The position numbers were made by a program, and so were the translations under genes. The notes beneath the pieces were generated by a model, which did not search any database, had not been told where the DNA came from, and saw only the letters and a program-made list of their open reading frames with translations. From the NCBI GenBank assembly GCA_010909165.1, contig VJWM01000063.1, positions 372,001-436,000 on the forward strand: a DNA stretch of 64,000 bases, written 5' to 3'. The DNA is from Anthoceros angustus. Its lineage: Eukaryota; Streptophyta; Anthocerotopsida; Anthocerotales; Anthocerotaceae. Positions 1 through 11,360 of this stretch are shown here, one piece after another; the stretch's first letter is position 1, and each line of letters opens with the position of its first letter.

Positions 1-92
1 GATCTGCTTCTGATGTAGAATCCTCCCCGGCCCCCTCTAGTTGTTCAAGTTCTACGCCTCCATCATCATCAAAGGAAGGATCAGAAGGGTTG

Positions 93-742
93 CTGCATCT
101 AGGTAAGCACTTGAATTCATATAAGCACTTCCCCCACCAACAACCAAGCAAACAAATCTAATACGCAGGACATATAATAGGTGCAACTAATCCCATTGAG
201 GATCCGCAACAGAGGGAGTAGCTCGTGACATCGTGGCACAAACACACTCTCCCACGAGAACAACACGCAATTCCTCACATCGCCTTTCGAAGTCATAGCT
301 TTTGGCCTCCACAACGCCTCGCATTAGTATATCTAGAGGACAAGCTATGATCCGAGCTTGTCTCAATGGAAGGGTCTATATATACCAGACTGCATCGGCA
401 TATTCCTAAGATATCCTATTTGGCATCGATACGAAATATCCTAAGAATACACTATAATACGCGTAGGAATATGCCAAAGCACATATTACTTGAGCTTATC
501 CACTTAGCTATTGTATCCTAAGAATACACTATAATATACAAGGAATATGCCAAAGCATATTACTTGAGCTTATCCACTTAGCTATTGCTAACCATGTTTA
601 ATTAACACTAATCAATGCTTAATTAACATAAGCACCTTAGATTAATTAACATTAATTACTTATTTAAAGATAAGTAATAGATTAATTAATGCTAGTCAAA
701 CACTAAACCCAAGTGCAGAGATTAGTATCACACGGCATGACA
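93..742 (-). repeat. LTR_B copy 1, solo LTR nested in the copia element
   Basis: The 650 bp segment is homologous in reverse orientation to 28821 onwards. It begins, on the minus strand, with TGTCATGCCGTGTGATACTA and has a TATA-like TATATAGACCC. The same 6 bp, GGGTTG on the plus strand, stands at 87-92 and 743-748, as a target-site duplication would. Copia pol coding is found on both sides, so this is an insertion into pol. The inner edge does not end in a clean CA, so the exact boundary may be off by a few bases. Confidence 0.7.
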
Positions 743-748
743 GGGTTG

Positions 749-2302
749 AAAGTACAGCACGCTCATCAAATGCTACAGTACGTGCATGGATTACCTTTCT
801 AGAGACAGGCTCGAAAATCTTGTATCCATGTATCCCAGGGGTGTAGCCTATGAAGATGTGTCTCTTTGACTTAAAGGAGAATTTCTTACGTAGTTGATCA
901 GGGATATGGGCGTATGCTGTGCTACCAAACACCCTGAGGTGTGACAAATCAGGCTTGCTACCAGTCCAAGCTTCAAAAGGTGTACTGCCCTTTAGGGAGG
1001 AGACTGCTGACCTATTCTGCAAGTAAGTGGCTACCTGAACCGCTTTAGCCCAGAAACGAATTGGCAGCCTCCCTTGATACAGTAATGACCTTGCAGCATC
1101 TTGTATAGTTCGATGTCTCCGCTCAGCACGTCCATTCATGTCAGAGTGGTAGGGAATGGTCAGCTGTCTGGTAATTCACTTCTCCTGACAGAATTCCTGG
1201 AACGCATTCGAAAGGTATTCCTTTCCATTGTCGGATCTTATGCACTTCATCTTATAGCCTGTTTGCCTTTCTGCATAGGCTAGATAACGTTTGAAGCTAT
1301 CAAACACTTCGCTCTTTTGGCGCAGGAGCTCTGTCACTGTAAAATGTGACCTGTCGTCCTCAAACACGACAAAGTAACGGGCTCCTCCCCAAGAATTAAC
1401 TGACATCGGCCCACATATATCTGTGTGTACCAGATCCAGTACTTCAGTAGCTTTGCGTGGATTTCCGCTGCCGAAATGTGACTTAAACTGCTTGCCATGA
1501 ACACAGGCAACGCAGAAATCCAAGTCAGGTAAATCACTGTCTGAGAAACCAGTGACCATCTTCTCTTGCAGCATTCGTCTCATTGCTTTAACATTTGGGT
1601 GCCCTAGTCTGCAGTGCCACTTGAACGCACTACTAACAGAAGATCTTGCATCTGCCACATGTGTTTTGGCAGGATACTTAGCAGGAACAAAATCCAGGAG
1701 ATACAGATCATAGAGAGGCTTGCCTCGTGCAAGCACTGCTGAGTCTGAAAGACGTGAGATCACACACTCGACTCCTTCAAACGTTATTCTGTACAGGCCT
1801 GTTTTTCCAAGTGCCATCGTACTGACCAAGTTTTTAGCCAGTTGAGGTACATGCAGGGCCTTCTCCAATTTTAACGTTCCTCCTCCTGTAAGGTACACTT
1901 CTACTATACCAGAACCCCTGATTAGGATTTCTGAATTGTCTCCTAGGGACGCTGTGGATTTGTGGCACGCTGGTGCAGCTTCATATGTCACGAAATGCTT
2001 CTTCTGAGCACACATGTGATTAGATGCTCCGCTGTCCAGAAACCACTGATGAGCAGCTGATCGAGAAACTCGAACCGGGCAACCACAGCCCTGTGGAGGC
2101 TCTTAGCGAATTTCTGACATGTTTTCCTTATCGCCTTTATCCGCTCGCATAGCTTTGATCCAAAGGACTGAATGTCAATAGTTACACTTACTGTGTTCTT
2201 CCCACTTGGGATCGGATGCAGTTTCCGAGTTGGATAATCACGATTTGAGGATCGCCACCCTCGACCGGCCCATATCTTCCAAGGCCCCCGACGGTCCCCC
2301 AC
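749..2302 (-). pseudogene. Copia pol fragment: protease and integrase
   Basis: Protease is marked by WFLDSGASNHMC near 2040-2005, the retropepsin active site. It is followed by a GAG-pre-integrase zinc region (WHCRLGHPN ... FCVAC) and the integrase core: first Asp in DLVHTDICGP, second in IRSDNGKEY, Glu in NGRAERRHRT. The two main open segments are 2015-1176 and 1139-696, the same frame split by an in-frame TGA at 1178-1176. A further frame change lies near 2010 between the protease and the segment before it. The product would process the polyprotein and integrate cDNA, but this copy is broken and ends at the LTR_B insertion. Confidence 0.85.
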
Positions 2303-3024
2303 GCCCTCTTGCGGTCACTTGCTTGTGAGAATTTCCTGAACTGGATCCACCTCTCATGTGCTTTCTATTTGCTTCGGCTTGTAGAAGAGCACCTACTAAC
2401 TTCTCGTGACCGTGAGATTGGTGACCCAGTGTGTGGTTGATCGAGTTACCACGTGGCTTGAATACTTGAGCTCCATTGTTCATAAATGGGGGGGAGACTC
2501 ATCAAAAACAACACAGCTGCTCTTCCTTTAGAAAAGATAACTCCACATGAGGCTAGCTTCGCACGGGCTGCTCTAAACCTGGCAACATGGCTCTCGACAG
2601 AATCAGTTTCCTTCATCCTCAGATTGTTGAAATGTCGAGTAGCAGCAGCCTCAGAGATAACATCTTTTGCCTCGTAAGTATCAGAAAGCAAGGACCGCAC
2701 TTCATGTGCATGTTTAGTTGATCTGATATGTGGAATCATTTCTTGAGAAACAGATCCCACCAGAATTGTCCGAGCCTTCCGATCTTTGTGATTCCACTCT
2801 AATTCGTCCTTGGTTGTCCACAGCTTCTTATTGACACCACGTGGAGTTAGAGAACCAGAATCCTCTCCAGCGATTCTCTGAGGTATTGTGCCATCTGTGA
2901 CTTCCATTAGCAATTTCTCTTCTAGTATACATCTCACCCTAAATGACCAGGCATCAAAGTTGGTTGGGGTGAGCCGATCTTTATCTTGCAACCTATCAGA
3001 AACAAAGTCTGATGGTTGTGCCAT
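2238..3024 (-). pseudogene. Copia gag
   Basis: The 192-residue ORF starting at 3024 has the UBN2-type copia capsid pattern: NFDAWSFRVRCILEE near residue 22, then the ESHVARFRAARAKL helix and LMSLPPIYEQW. It shifts frame near 2460 into a second open segment (2483-2238) rich in Gly, Ser and Arg, as expected for the nucleocapsid tail, but no intact CCHC knuckle is seen. It lies directly upstream of protease, as in single-polyprotein copia elements. Confidence 0.8.
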
Positions 3025-3044
3025 GATGCCTGATTTGGTTAGGA

Positions 3045-3515
3045 CTAGGTGGGGGAAGACACCCTTAGGTTAGCAAGGGCCTCCTTGAGACTATGGATGT
3101 CTTGAACATGTTTCTGGACCTCTAATTCTACAGCAGCTGCAGACACTAACGAAGATTCAAGCTTTCTCTCCAGGCTATCTAGACGCAAGGTGAGAGCATC
3201 TAGACGACTTGAAATTACAAGGACTGAAGATTTCACTGTGAGCATGGAATCTAAAAGGACATTGGAATTCCTGAGATCTTCACTGCTACTGTGATTAGGG
3301 TTACAGGCATTACACAATTCAGGCGAGTGAATGACAGACTGACTAGGCCCATCAAGCCTGAAAGTGTGTGTTTGCACAGGATCATGTAGGCCAGAAGAAA
3401 TGGGGTTATAGGATCTGACAAACGAATTCAGGAACCTGGCCCTCTCTTCTTCTTGTTGTTGATTTTGAGCCTTATTGAAATAGAGATGCTCAAAGTCTTC
3501 AACAAAACGCTGCAC
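3045..3515 (-). CDS. Leader ORF of the copia element, coiled coil
   Basis: A 156-residue ORF between the primer binding site and gag. Residues about 85-150 form a heptad-like run (SRLDALTLRLDSLERKLESS ... VQDIHSLKEALANL) that suggests a coiled coil; the N-terminal half is polar. I do not recognise the family. It could be a real upstream ORF of this copia lineage, the remnant of a captured exon, or an N-terminal extension of gag shifted out of frame. No start-site evidence beyond the first Met. Confidence 0.45.
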   Translation of the reverse strand: MQRFVEDFEHLYFNKAQNQQQEEERARFLNSFVRSYNPISSGLHDPVQTHTFRLDGPSQSVIHSPELCNACNPNHSSSEDLRNSNVLLDSMLTVKSSVLVISSRLDALTLRLDSLERKLESSLVSAAAVELEVQKHVQDIHSLKEALANLRVSSPT

Positions 3516-3736
3516 TTCTGATTTAGGAAGTGGCCTAGATTTGCTGCACTCAGCGGCATCTAGCCAAGACTTCCTGCCTGCAACCTTACGAGGTATCTTG
3601 CCTATGACGCATCAGGCCATGCCCAACATTCCAAAATTGTTTAAGTAAAGACCAGCCATTTCCATAAGTGGAAAAAATTGAGACAATGCTAATCAGAACT
3701 CAATGGAGAATTGTAGGCATTGGATCGCAACTAGGT

Positions 3737-3751
3737 TGCTCTGATACCATG
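3737..3751 (-). other. Primer binding site of the copia element
   Basis: On the minus strand the LTR end CCTCACA is followed at once by TGGTATCAGAGC, the usual plant copia primer binding site complementary to initiator methionine tRNA. It fixes the 3' edge of the 5' LTR. Confidence 0.85.
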
Positions 3752-4018
3752 TGAGGTTTATGGATTTACACCACAACTGAGGGGCGACAGCACCGATGGC
3801 ACACAAGAAGATTGTCTATATTACAAAAGAATAACATAAAATAGGTCTGTGTCTGGTGAATGGTTATAACTAATAAGTGTCAAGCTAGGGTTAGCGTTTC
3901 ATACCAACTAAGTATATAGCAATGCCCTAATTAACTAACATTTAATTATTCAACAAAGATGCTTTACTAGAGCAGCTCCGGCCCTCTTATACTACCCAAC
4001 CCGGCTAGCCTTTATTAC
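3752..4018 (-). repeat. 5' LTR of the copia element
   Basis: The 3' edge is set by the adjacent primer binding site. The 5' edge is my estimate, at TGTAATAAAGGC (minus strand) near 4018, which gives a short LTR of about 265 bp, normal for copia. The matching 3' LTR is not in the window. Confidence 0.5.
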
Positions 4019-7000
4019 ACTCCTCTATTTGATGCAGCCAGGCTGTGCCCTAATCGCCCGCCTACTATCTTCCCCTTCCGCCTATCTCTCAATCTGGTGG
4101 GCTGGGAGTGCCCTTGGTTCGCCTCGGTGGGTGATGACCCACCTCGCGATAGTTGCGGGCGCAATCGGATGATCCGCGAGGGACCCTTCCCCCGAGACCT
4201 GTCAGTGGGCTCTGGCGGTGGCACGACAACCATGTAACCACCACATCCTCCTCTCACGGCCTCCCGTTGGGTCCTACTGGGGCCACCAGACCTGGGTCCG
4301 CCCAAGCCGGGTGGTGACTCCCCTCTCTCCTCCCGAGTCCGGACCGGGTCCGATCTCGACTCCGGGGTCCGATCTTCAAGGATCGGCAGTCCGGACCTCG
4401 TGGTCCGATCTCGTCTCGGGTTTGGACCCTGAGAATTAGAACTTATTCACCCTCGAACCTCAAGTCTCGGACTTCCCGGTTTTTGGACTTCTAGGGGTCC
4501 ACTCCCACTCACCGGACCCTTCTCCTTGCTCGGGTCCCTCCGGCCACCCCTTCCCTCTTATTCTCCCGGAGGGTTGCGGGTGGCTTACCTCTGCCACCGG
4601 CTGCCGCTCCTCCGGCTCCTCTCCTCCTGCCGTCGTCCCGAGACCGCCACCAAGGCCCCGGTGCTATCCCGGCCCTTCTTCTCCTCCTCCTTGATCCTCA
4701 GGAGGTTCGTCCGATTGTCGTGGGTGACGAAACCTCAAAGCCTTGAGGAGCTCAGGCGTGGTAGTAGGCAAAGTCCGAGTCGACTTGGCATGTTGCCTCT
4801 TCCACATGCCCGGGCTGAATACTCACCATAGGTGCTCCGGTAGCGGGCGTCTTTGCCCGGCTTCTCCATCGTCGTTAGAGTGGGTTGAGCCGGGCCATCT
4901 CGCGAGGCCACCAAGGAGGCCTCCATCACTCTCTGCCCGCTGCGTTCTGCTCCGGCTTGCTCAGCTCCCTTTGTTTCACCGCCCGGCTTTTCACCGCCAT
5001 TGCGCGCTCCCCTCCGCCTTCCTCAAGCGGGACCAGCTTCTTTTACGCGTCCAAGGCCTTGCTCCTCCATTCATCCACAGCGAAGCTCCGCCATCTCCTT
5101 CCCGAGTGTCAGCAACTCCACCCGATTCCTTGCTTCGTCTAGGTCCTTCTCCATTTTGGCGACGTCCTGCTCCTTGTTCCATCGCCTCACCTCCTCCGCC
5201 CTCCAACAGAGCTGGAGTCGCTCTATCTCCCGCTCGTAATCAGTGATCACGCCCCGAAGAGCCCCATTCCGCTCAATTGTGTCTTGGAGCTGTAGCTCCA
5301 AGGTCTCCTTGCGGTCCTCCATCTCCTGCCGCCGTTCCTCCGCTCCACGCAAATAAGCCCGGAGATCCTCCATCTCCTTGTTGCTGGCCTCCTTCTCCTT
5401 GCGTGGTCCGTGCCTCTCACCGCCACCTTTCGGCCCTTAGCGCCGCATTCTGTCTCCTCCACCGGTTCGTCCGTCTGTAATGATCCGATCGGTCTTAGCC
5501 TTGTGCCTTCCCCGTGCCCCCCTTCACTGGGCCTCCCCGGCTTGGTGCCGCTCTGCCGAGCCGCCTCGGCAGTCTCGAGCCCTCTCACTTTGTCTTGGGC
5601 TTCCTCCAACTCTCCTGCGCCTCCCTCGCTGCAGAGGTCCTGCCCGGGCTTGGGCCTCCCGCTGCTTGATGACGGTGAAGGACCTTGGTCGGTCTTGCTG
5701 GGCAGGCCGGACCTCCTCCGCTTCCGGCGCTTTCCTCCTTGATTGGGCGGGGACTCCGCCTTCTTCTTGGCAGCTTGGGCGCCTCCACTGCTCACGGAGA
5801 AGCACCATGCCTGTGGCCTCCACTTCACGGGTCTTCTCTGCCGTCCGCGGAGACCCCAAAGCATACCGTCCATGATGGTTGCCAAGACTCGCCGTGTCTC
5901 CTCCACGGCCTGCCAGTGAGGCCCTCAAAGTCCGGCGTGGTTGCCTCCCAGTCGTCGAGGAGCCATCTTCTGATCCGGGAGTGCGGACTTGGCTCTCGGA
6001 CTGATCAGGACCCTCGTCAGGTCCTGGTGCCGTCCATCCTTCCACCTCCTTGGCCTGCTTTGGCCACTAACTCCTTCTCCCCGCCTTGCTTGGGGCTCGG
6101 CGGTGGTGAGGTCGGGGTGGCGCGTTTCCCTCTTCCGTCGGGGGCAGACTGCTCGGATGTGGTTCTTGCCCTGCACCTTGGGCGGCGTCACGCTCCTCTC
6201 CTTCACCTTCCTCCGCCTCCTGCTACTCCCGTGGGTAGGGGCGGAGGAACTGTCGCTCCTTGGCGCGTGGCGAGCCGTTTTCGCCTCTTGACGACTCGTC
6301 GCCCCGCTACCTGTGGTGGGTTGCTAGGCGGTGGGCGTCGCCGGGCCCGGCTCCCCCTCCGTAGGTGCTCTCCTCCATCGGGGCCTCCGCTTCGGAACGG
6401 AAGGAGGGAGGCGGGATATCCTCCCATACCTCCGGGCGGCGGGGGTCCGTTCGGTCGAATGGAATCGGGATCCCTTCCCAATTGTCCTCCTCCCGGGCCC
6501 GTTTGGCCTTAGGAGGTCGGACCTCCGCCTCTGCGCCTTCGCTCCTTCCCGCTCCGCCTCTGGTAGGGCCGCTTCCGAGCGCGCTCTTCTCCCTCCTTGA
6601 GGTTGAGGTGTCCCCATACATGGATGAGGAAGGGTGAGTCTTACGGAGGAGGCTTTTCACTCCTGCTTCGGCCTCTGGTTGATCCAGGCGAAGATGATAA
6701 TCGCCCCTCGGCCCTCTTCCCTCGGCAGAGGCGTGCGAAACACGGATTGTCACCAAGGTGATCCACCTTGGTGAGCATGTTCCAATGGACAATGACCTTA
6801 GCCACGCCTCACCCCTTTATCCAAAAGTCCGTCATCAACCAGCCGTTGGACGACCGTTGTGTCCCCGGCCTCAACATTGCCGCCTTCGCCGCCTCCACCT
6901 TTCCTCTCACTTTGAGGGGCTCCGGAACTACGCCCCCAATTTCTTCCATCGGGCGGTTGTAAACCTCCCTCAGGACCTCCACGGTCCACCTCCTGGGGTC

Positions 7001-7600
7001 CTCCCTTAGGCTCTTGGAGCGAACCTCCTTGTTGGCGACTGCCAACATTCTCCGCGTACTCCCGGACGATAGCGACGCTGTCAAATGTCCAGACCGCGTT
7101 AAAAATATCCAAGTGCCATTGTTCCACGAGCTCCTCCGCTTCCTCCAGCCAGGGCCCGAAGTCGGGGTACCGCTTGGTGACGATGTTGCGCTCCACCAAG
7201 CGCCAGGGCTCCCACACCTCCGCCGCCTTCTTGGGTCCCATTGCCATGCTCTTCTCGCTCCAGCGTTGATTGTGCCGCAGCACTCCATGCCCTCGCCGCC
7301 CGCGTTGGCCGCTCCAACCACGAAGGTGAGCCGAGCTCAGAGTGCCTGAGCGCTCGAAAAGATAGCGCCAGAGAGCTGGGTGAGCGAGGCCGAGGCATGC
7401 GCGAGGTCGAGGAAGAATGGCCTTCCCTCCGGCCTGCGACGTCGGGAGTAGCCGCTGGTCGGGAGGGTGTCTCTTCGCTGCCCGTGGCCGAGGCACGCAT
7501 GGCTTACTCGCCCTTGCCTCGCCTGCCTCGGCCGCGGCCCGCGTGCTCTAGCCTCTGTTGGCGCATTGTACATGGCGTGAATACCTGCCTATAACGGCCA
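4019..7600 (-). pseudogene. Decayed GC-rich coding region, probably retroelement gag
   Basis: No single long frame survives, but successive minus-strand segments have coherent composition. From 7500 down: a globular-looking piece with EPWRLVERNIVTKRYPDFGP and EEAEELVEQWHLDIF (about 7250-7060), then a Pro/Arg/Glu-rich linker (6800-5500), then a strong coiled coil at 5373-5071 (LRAYLRGAEERRQEMEDRKE ...), then decayed sequence to about 4700. A globular head, basic linker and coiled coil suggest a gag of a non-seed-plant retroelement. I see no protease, RT or integrase nearby. Many overlapping plus-strand ORFs here are GC shadows. 4019-4700 holds nothing recognisable except several copies of GGTCCGATCTCG-like sequence at 4330-4430. 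Confidence 0.35.
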
Positions 7601-8392
7601 TTGGCAACCCTACGGTCCTTATGTCATGCGTCCACCTCTCACCGATCCAGGCCCGTGGCCCTCCGCCTAAAATATCCGACCCTAAGTTACTTTTGCAGCA
7701 TACTCATCCAGTTCGGCTCCGAGTGTAGTCCGGACTTACGGGCACCCGGGAGTGTGTCGGGCCCCCTCCAGTGTGGTCCGTGGCTCCTCCCGGGAGTGTG
7801 CTGCAGGAGTCCTTGCCTACTCCAAAGTGCGGTCAGGGTACTCGGACTTATTTCTTCCTTTCCTATGTTTTCTACTCCGCCTCTGAAAAAAAACAAAACT
7901 GACTCATTTCCTACCCAAAAGGGAGTCCTTGGTCCGAGGATTAATGCAAAGTAAGGAGCAGTAAGGAAGGCCGTTCTGCCGGAAGGGGCGATTGTGTCGA
8001 TTTTGGAGGAAAATGTGGTTTAGTAAGGACACAACAAAAGCCACGGACGGTATTTCAAAACCAAGAATATCTCGGAATCCAGACGCATAACATTCACTCC
8101 GGGACCCCGGACAAAGCCAAGTGATTTCGTCACTCATCACCGAGTTCAATCCTTCATCATCACTTGGTCCGACTTCTCCAAAGATTGTCATCATCACTAT
8201 CTTCAAGCACTTTGACTACTTCGCAGTATGAAGCGCTTCTCAAGGCTTTATCCCTTATCGCTTTTTGTCCACCGCATACACATGTTTCCGTGCGTCAACA
8301 CAAACCCATAATTAGGATGACTGTTTCATTCTACAAACACCTCTTGTATGTTTTGGATAATGGACCTTATTCCCTTTTTCCCCAAGACCACT
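7601..8392. other. Stretch without a recognisable gene
   Basis: Minus-strand frames here are short and broken (for example a 100-residue frame at 8206-7904 with no family I know). It may be the 5' flank or LTR of the decayed region to its left, but no terminal repeat or primer binding site was found. Confidence 0.3.
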
Positions 8393-9926
8393 GGATGGGT
8401 TGCACTCGAGACTATGTATTCCTACACATATCTCCTTCATGCGCATCTGTGCTGGTCCGATGAGATAAGAAAGTGAGGTCGTGGTGCATCTGGCTTCAAT
8501 CGTGACTCTCCCAATCCGAGAATGGCCTGTTTTGCGTGTCCATAGTGCAACGGCATTGCAAACATCCCTTCAAGATTTATTATGTCCCCATTCATTCAGC
8601 GCCATTCATCATGCCTTCCGGCATTTTGATATGCCCCAAGTACATATCAACATGGAGGTCCCTCAATAATGCCTCATCTAGCAAAGCTTCATCCCCAGTG
8701 AAGTGGTCAGCCAGATGATCCACTTCTACACGTAAAACCACTTCCAAGACGCCTGTAGCACTAGCCCAATGTTTTCTCCACAATGATAGCAATCTCCTTG
8801 GTCCACCCAAAAGGCTTCCCACCACTTGTACTCTTCAGCTCACCTACGGACGAATCTTTAACCCTTTGCAAATGGGCCACACCTTCCATCGGTGATAGGA
8901 TACACCTTCCTTCTTGTCCCCCCCTAGCTTCACCCATGCCGTGGGATGGTGCTAAGGGAGGCGTGATCGGCGCCTCCCTGCCGTTGGCATGCAGACAAAC
9001 GGCCGGGCACCTCCCCCAGGCCACCGGGCGCCGGCCGGGCAGGCGCCCTCCCCTAACACCACGCCGGGCAGCCGCGCCCCCAACACGCCTCGGCCCATGG
9101 GCCGGGCGCCTCCCTAGCACACCTTGCCCATAGGCATGCCCGGCAGCGTCCCTCCCCACACCACCATCGCGGCCGGCCCGTGGCGCCCACCCTACTAACC
9201 CCACCGGCCCATGGGCACCGGGCTTGGCCACCCTCCCTCCCCAACATGCCATGCCACCTTACATGGGCGTTGGCCAAGCCCGCGCCCTCCCTGCCCCTGC
9301 CACCCATGGGCACCCGGGCCCCTCCCTCCCCAGGCACGCCATGCCCTGCCCATGGCGCGGCCAGCCAGCGCCCTCCCTACATACCGCCTTGCTACCCATG
9401 GGCGCCCCGGCGCCCACCCTCCTCCCTCACACACGCCATGCCTCGCCCATGGGCGCCCTCAACCCTAACATGCCCTAGCACCCTTACCGCATGGGCCGGC
9501 GCCGGCCGCCATGGGCTCTCATAGGTTGTTTTAAGAAAATCAATATTTAGCGGCTCAAAAATCTTGCAAGTTGGGACCGTTCGTCAAGTGCTTGGGAAAA
9601 AGGTGTAGTAATGAGTAGGTTCCGTGTTTGAAACCTATATCTTCTTAATAACTCAACTTTGTTGATTTTAAGGACGCTTGCATGGACGCATGGGCAACCA
9701 ACTTTGTTCATTGTAAGGATGCTGGCATTGCCTTAAAGCCCAAGTGGTTGCATTGAGTGCCAGAAGGTTGAAGATCACGATTGGCGAGCTTTTGGATGAG
9801 GGTCAGCAGAACCTAAATGTTGTGTGGTAGTCGACACCATCTGAAGCTCAGCCCAAGAATTATACTAATGAATACGAGCAAGCACTGGAGGAGAATGCCA
9901 GCTTTGATGCAGAGGATATGGACCGG
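8393..9926. repeat. Tandem duplication, copy 1 of a 1.5 kb unit
   Basis: The unit starts at GATGGGTTGCACTC...GACTATGTATTCC and repeats at 9927. Both copies have the same order: a coding-like block (8410-8960), a GC-rich palindromic minisatellite (8990-9530), then an AT-richer block beginning GAAAATCAATATTTAGCGGC. In the minus frame the first block reads DHLADHFTGDEALLDEALLR then DLHVDMYLGHIKMPEG, which I do not recognise. The copies differ by scattered substitutions and 1-10 bp indels. Confidence 0.8.
8990..9530. repeat. Palindromic minisatellite, CCCATGGG core, copy 1
   Basis: Cores CCCATGGG at 9094, 9208, 9303, 9395 and 9446, with variants between them (for example CCCATAGG, CCCATGGC), stand about 42-55 bp apart. 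Many are extended to GGCGCC on one or both sides and are separated by CTCCC-rich spacers (GCGCCCTCCCTCCCCAACA). All frames stay open through it, which gives false Ala/Pro/Arg-rich ORFs on both strands. Confidence 0.7.
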
Positions 9927-11360
9927 ATGGGTTGGCACTCTGACGGACTATGTATTCCACACATATCTCCTTCATACGCATCTGTGTGCGGTCCGATACG
10001 TGGATAAGAAAGTGAGGTCGTGGTGCATCTAGCTTCCATGACTCTCCCAATCCAGAATGGCCTGTTTTGTCCATAGTGCCCGAAACATCCCTTCAAGATT
10101 TCCATTATGTCCCCATTCATCCGCCATTCCACTTTGTTGCCTTCCGGCATTTTGATATGCCCCAAGTACATATCACGTGGGAGGTCCTCAATAATGCCTC
10201 ATCTAGCAAAGCTTCATCCGCACTTGAAGTGGTCAGCCGTATGATCCACTTCTGCGTGAAAACCACTTCCAAGAATGTAGCACTAGCCCAATGTTATTCT
10301 CCACAATGATAGCAATCTCCTTCGGTCCACCCAAAGGCTTCCCACCACTTGTACTCTTCACAGTCACCTATGGGGCAATCTTTTAACCCTTCAAATGGGC
10401 CACACCTTCCATCGGTGATAGGATACTGCGTTCCCTTCTTGTCCCCCCCTTCACACCGCATGCACCGTAGGATGGTGCTAAGGGAGGCGCCGGCCGATCG
10501 GGCCCTCCTCCCTGCCATGACATAGGGCGCGCGGCACCTCCCCACAAGCCACCGCTCATGGGCGGCCGGCCGGCGCCCTCCCCACACCACTGTTGCCCGG
10601 CCGGCGCCCCCCGCACCATCGTGGCCGGCCGGCCCCCTAACACACTGCCCAGTGGGCGGCCGGCCCGGCGCCTCCCCTAACACACCACCGCTCATGGCGC
10701 CGTGGGGCGCCCTCACCGCCCATGGGCCGGCCCCACCCTCCTCCCCAACATGCATGCCACCGCCCGCAGGCGCCCTCCCCTAGCACACCGCCCATGGCGG
10801 CGGCGCCCTCCCTCCCGCCCATGGCGCCGGCCAGCGCCTCCCCCACCACCTTTTGGGCGCCGGCGCCGGCGCCACCCCCCTCCCCAACACGCCATGCCCA
10901 CCCATGGGCGCCGGCCAGCGCCTCCCCACCATACCTGCTCCGGCCTGCGCCGCCATGGGCTCCTCATAGGTTGTTTTTAAGAAAATCAATATTTAGCGGC
11001 TCAAAAATCTTGCAAGTTGGGACCGTTCGTCAAGTGCTTGGGAAAAAGGTGTAGTAATGAGTAGGTTCCGTGTTTGAAACCTATATCTTCTTAATAACTC
11101 AACTTTGTTGATTTTAAGGATGCTTGCATGGGCGCATGGGCAACTAACTTTGTTCATTGTACGGACGCTGGCATTGTCTTAAAGCCCAAGTGGTTGCATT
11201 GAGTGCCAGAAGGTTGAAGACCACGACTGGCGACCTTTTGGATGAGGGTCGGAACCTAAATGTGTGTGGTCGACACCGTGCTCGCAAGAATGGTACTAAT
11301 GAATACGAGCAAGCCTGGAGGAGAATGCGACTTTGATGCGGAGGATATGGACCGCCTCGA
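9927..11360. repeat. Tandem duplication, copy 2 of the 1.5 kb unit
   Basis: Second copy of the unit at 8393. The minus frame at 10171-9860 is longer here (103 residues: MYLGHIKMPEG ... GDIMEILKGCFGHYGQNRPF) and, just before it, 10430-10310 reads CPIGDCEEYKWWEAFGWTEG then DCYHCGE. The conserved Cys and Trp pattern suggests a decayed protein gene, possibly of a transposon, but I cannot name a family. The right edge is approximate, where similarity to the end of copy 1 stops (GAGGATATGGACCG near 11350). Confidence 0.75.
10470..10975. repeat. Palindromic minisatellite, copy 2
   Basis: Counterpart of 8990-9530 in the second tandem copy. It has the same GCCCATGGGCGCCGGCC-like cores and CTCCC spacers, but copy number and spacing differ, so the array changed after the duplication or the assembly is uncertain here. 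Confidence 0.65.

Larger units (their letters stand above)
1..4018 (-). mobile_element. Ty1/copia LTR retrotransposon, incomplete
   Basis: Read on the minus strand the order is 5' LTR (about 4018-3753), primer binding site, a leader ORF, gag, protease with DSGAS, and integrase with zinc-binding and catalytic motifs. Pol is interrupted at 743 by a solo LTR of another family. It resumes between 86 and 1 with an acidic stretch (PSFDDDGGVELEQLEG) like the linker between integrase and reverse transcriptase in copia elements. Reverse transcriptase and RNase H would lie left of the window or are lost. Gag and pol carry frameshifts and an in-frame stop, so the copy is not autonomous. PR-INT-RT order and the initiator-tRNA-like PBS support Ty1/copia over Ty3. 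Confidence 0.9.

Noticed and set aside
5685-6512. 275-residue plus-strand ORF in GC-rich DNA
   Set aside because: Pro/Arg/Leu/Ser-rich composition typical of a shadow; overlapping minus-strand frames have more coherent, coiled-coil-bearing sequence.
9053-11054. Ala/Pro/Gly-rich ORFs on both strands in the minisatellites
   Set aside because: Open frames in all phases arise from the GC-rich repeat itself.
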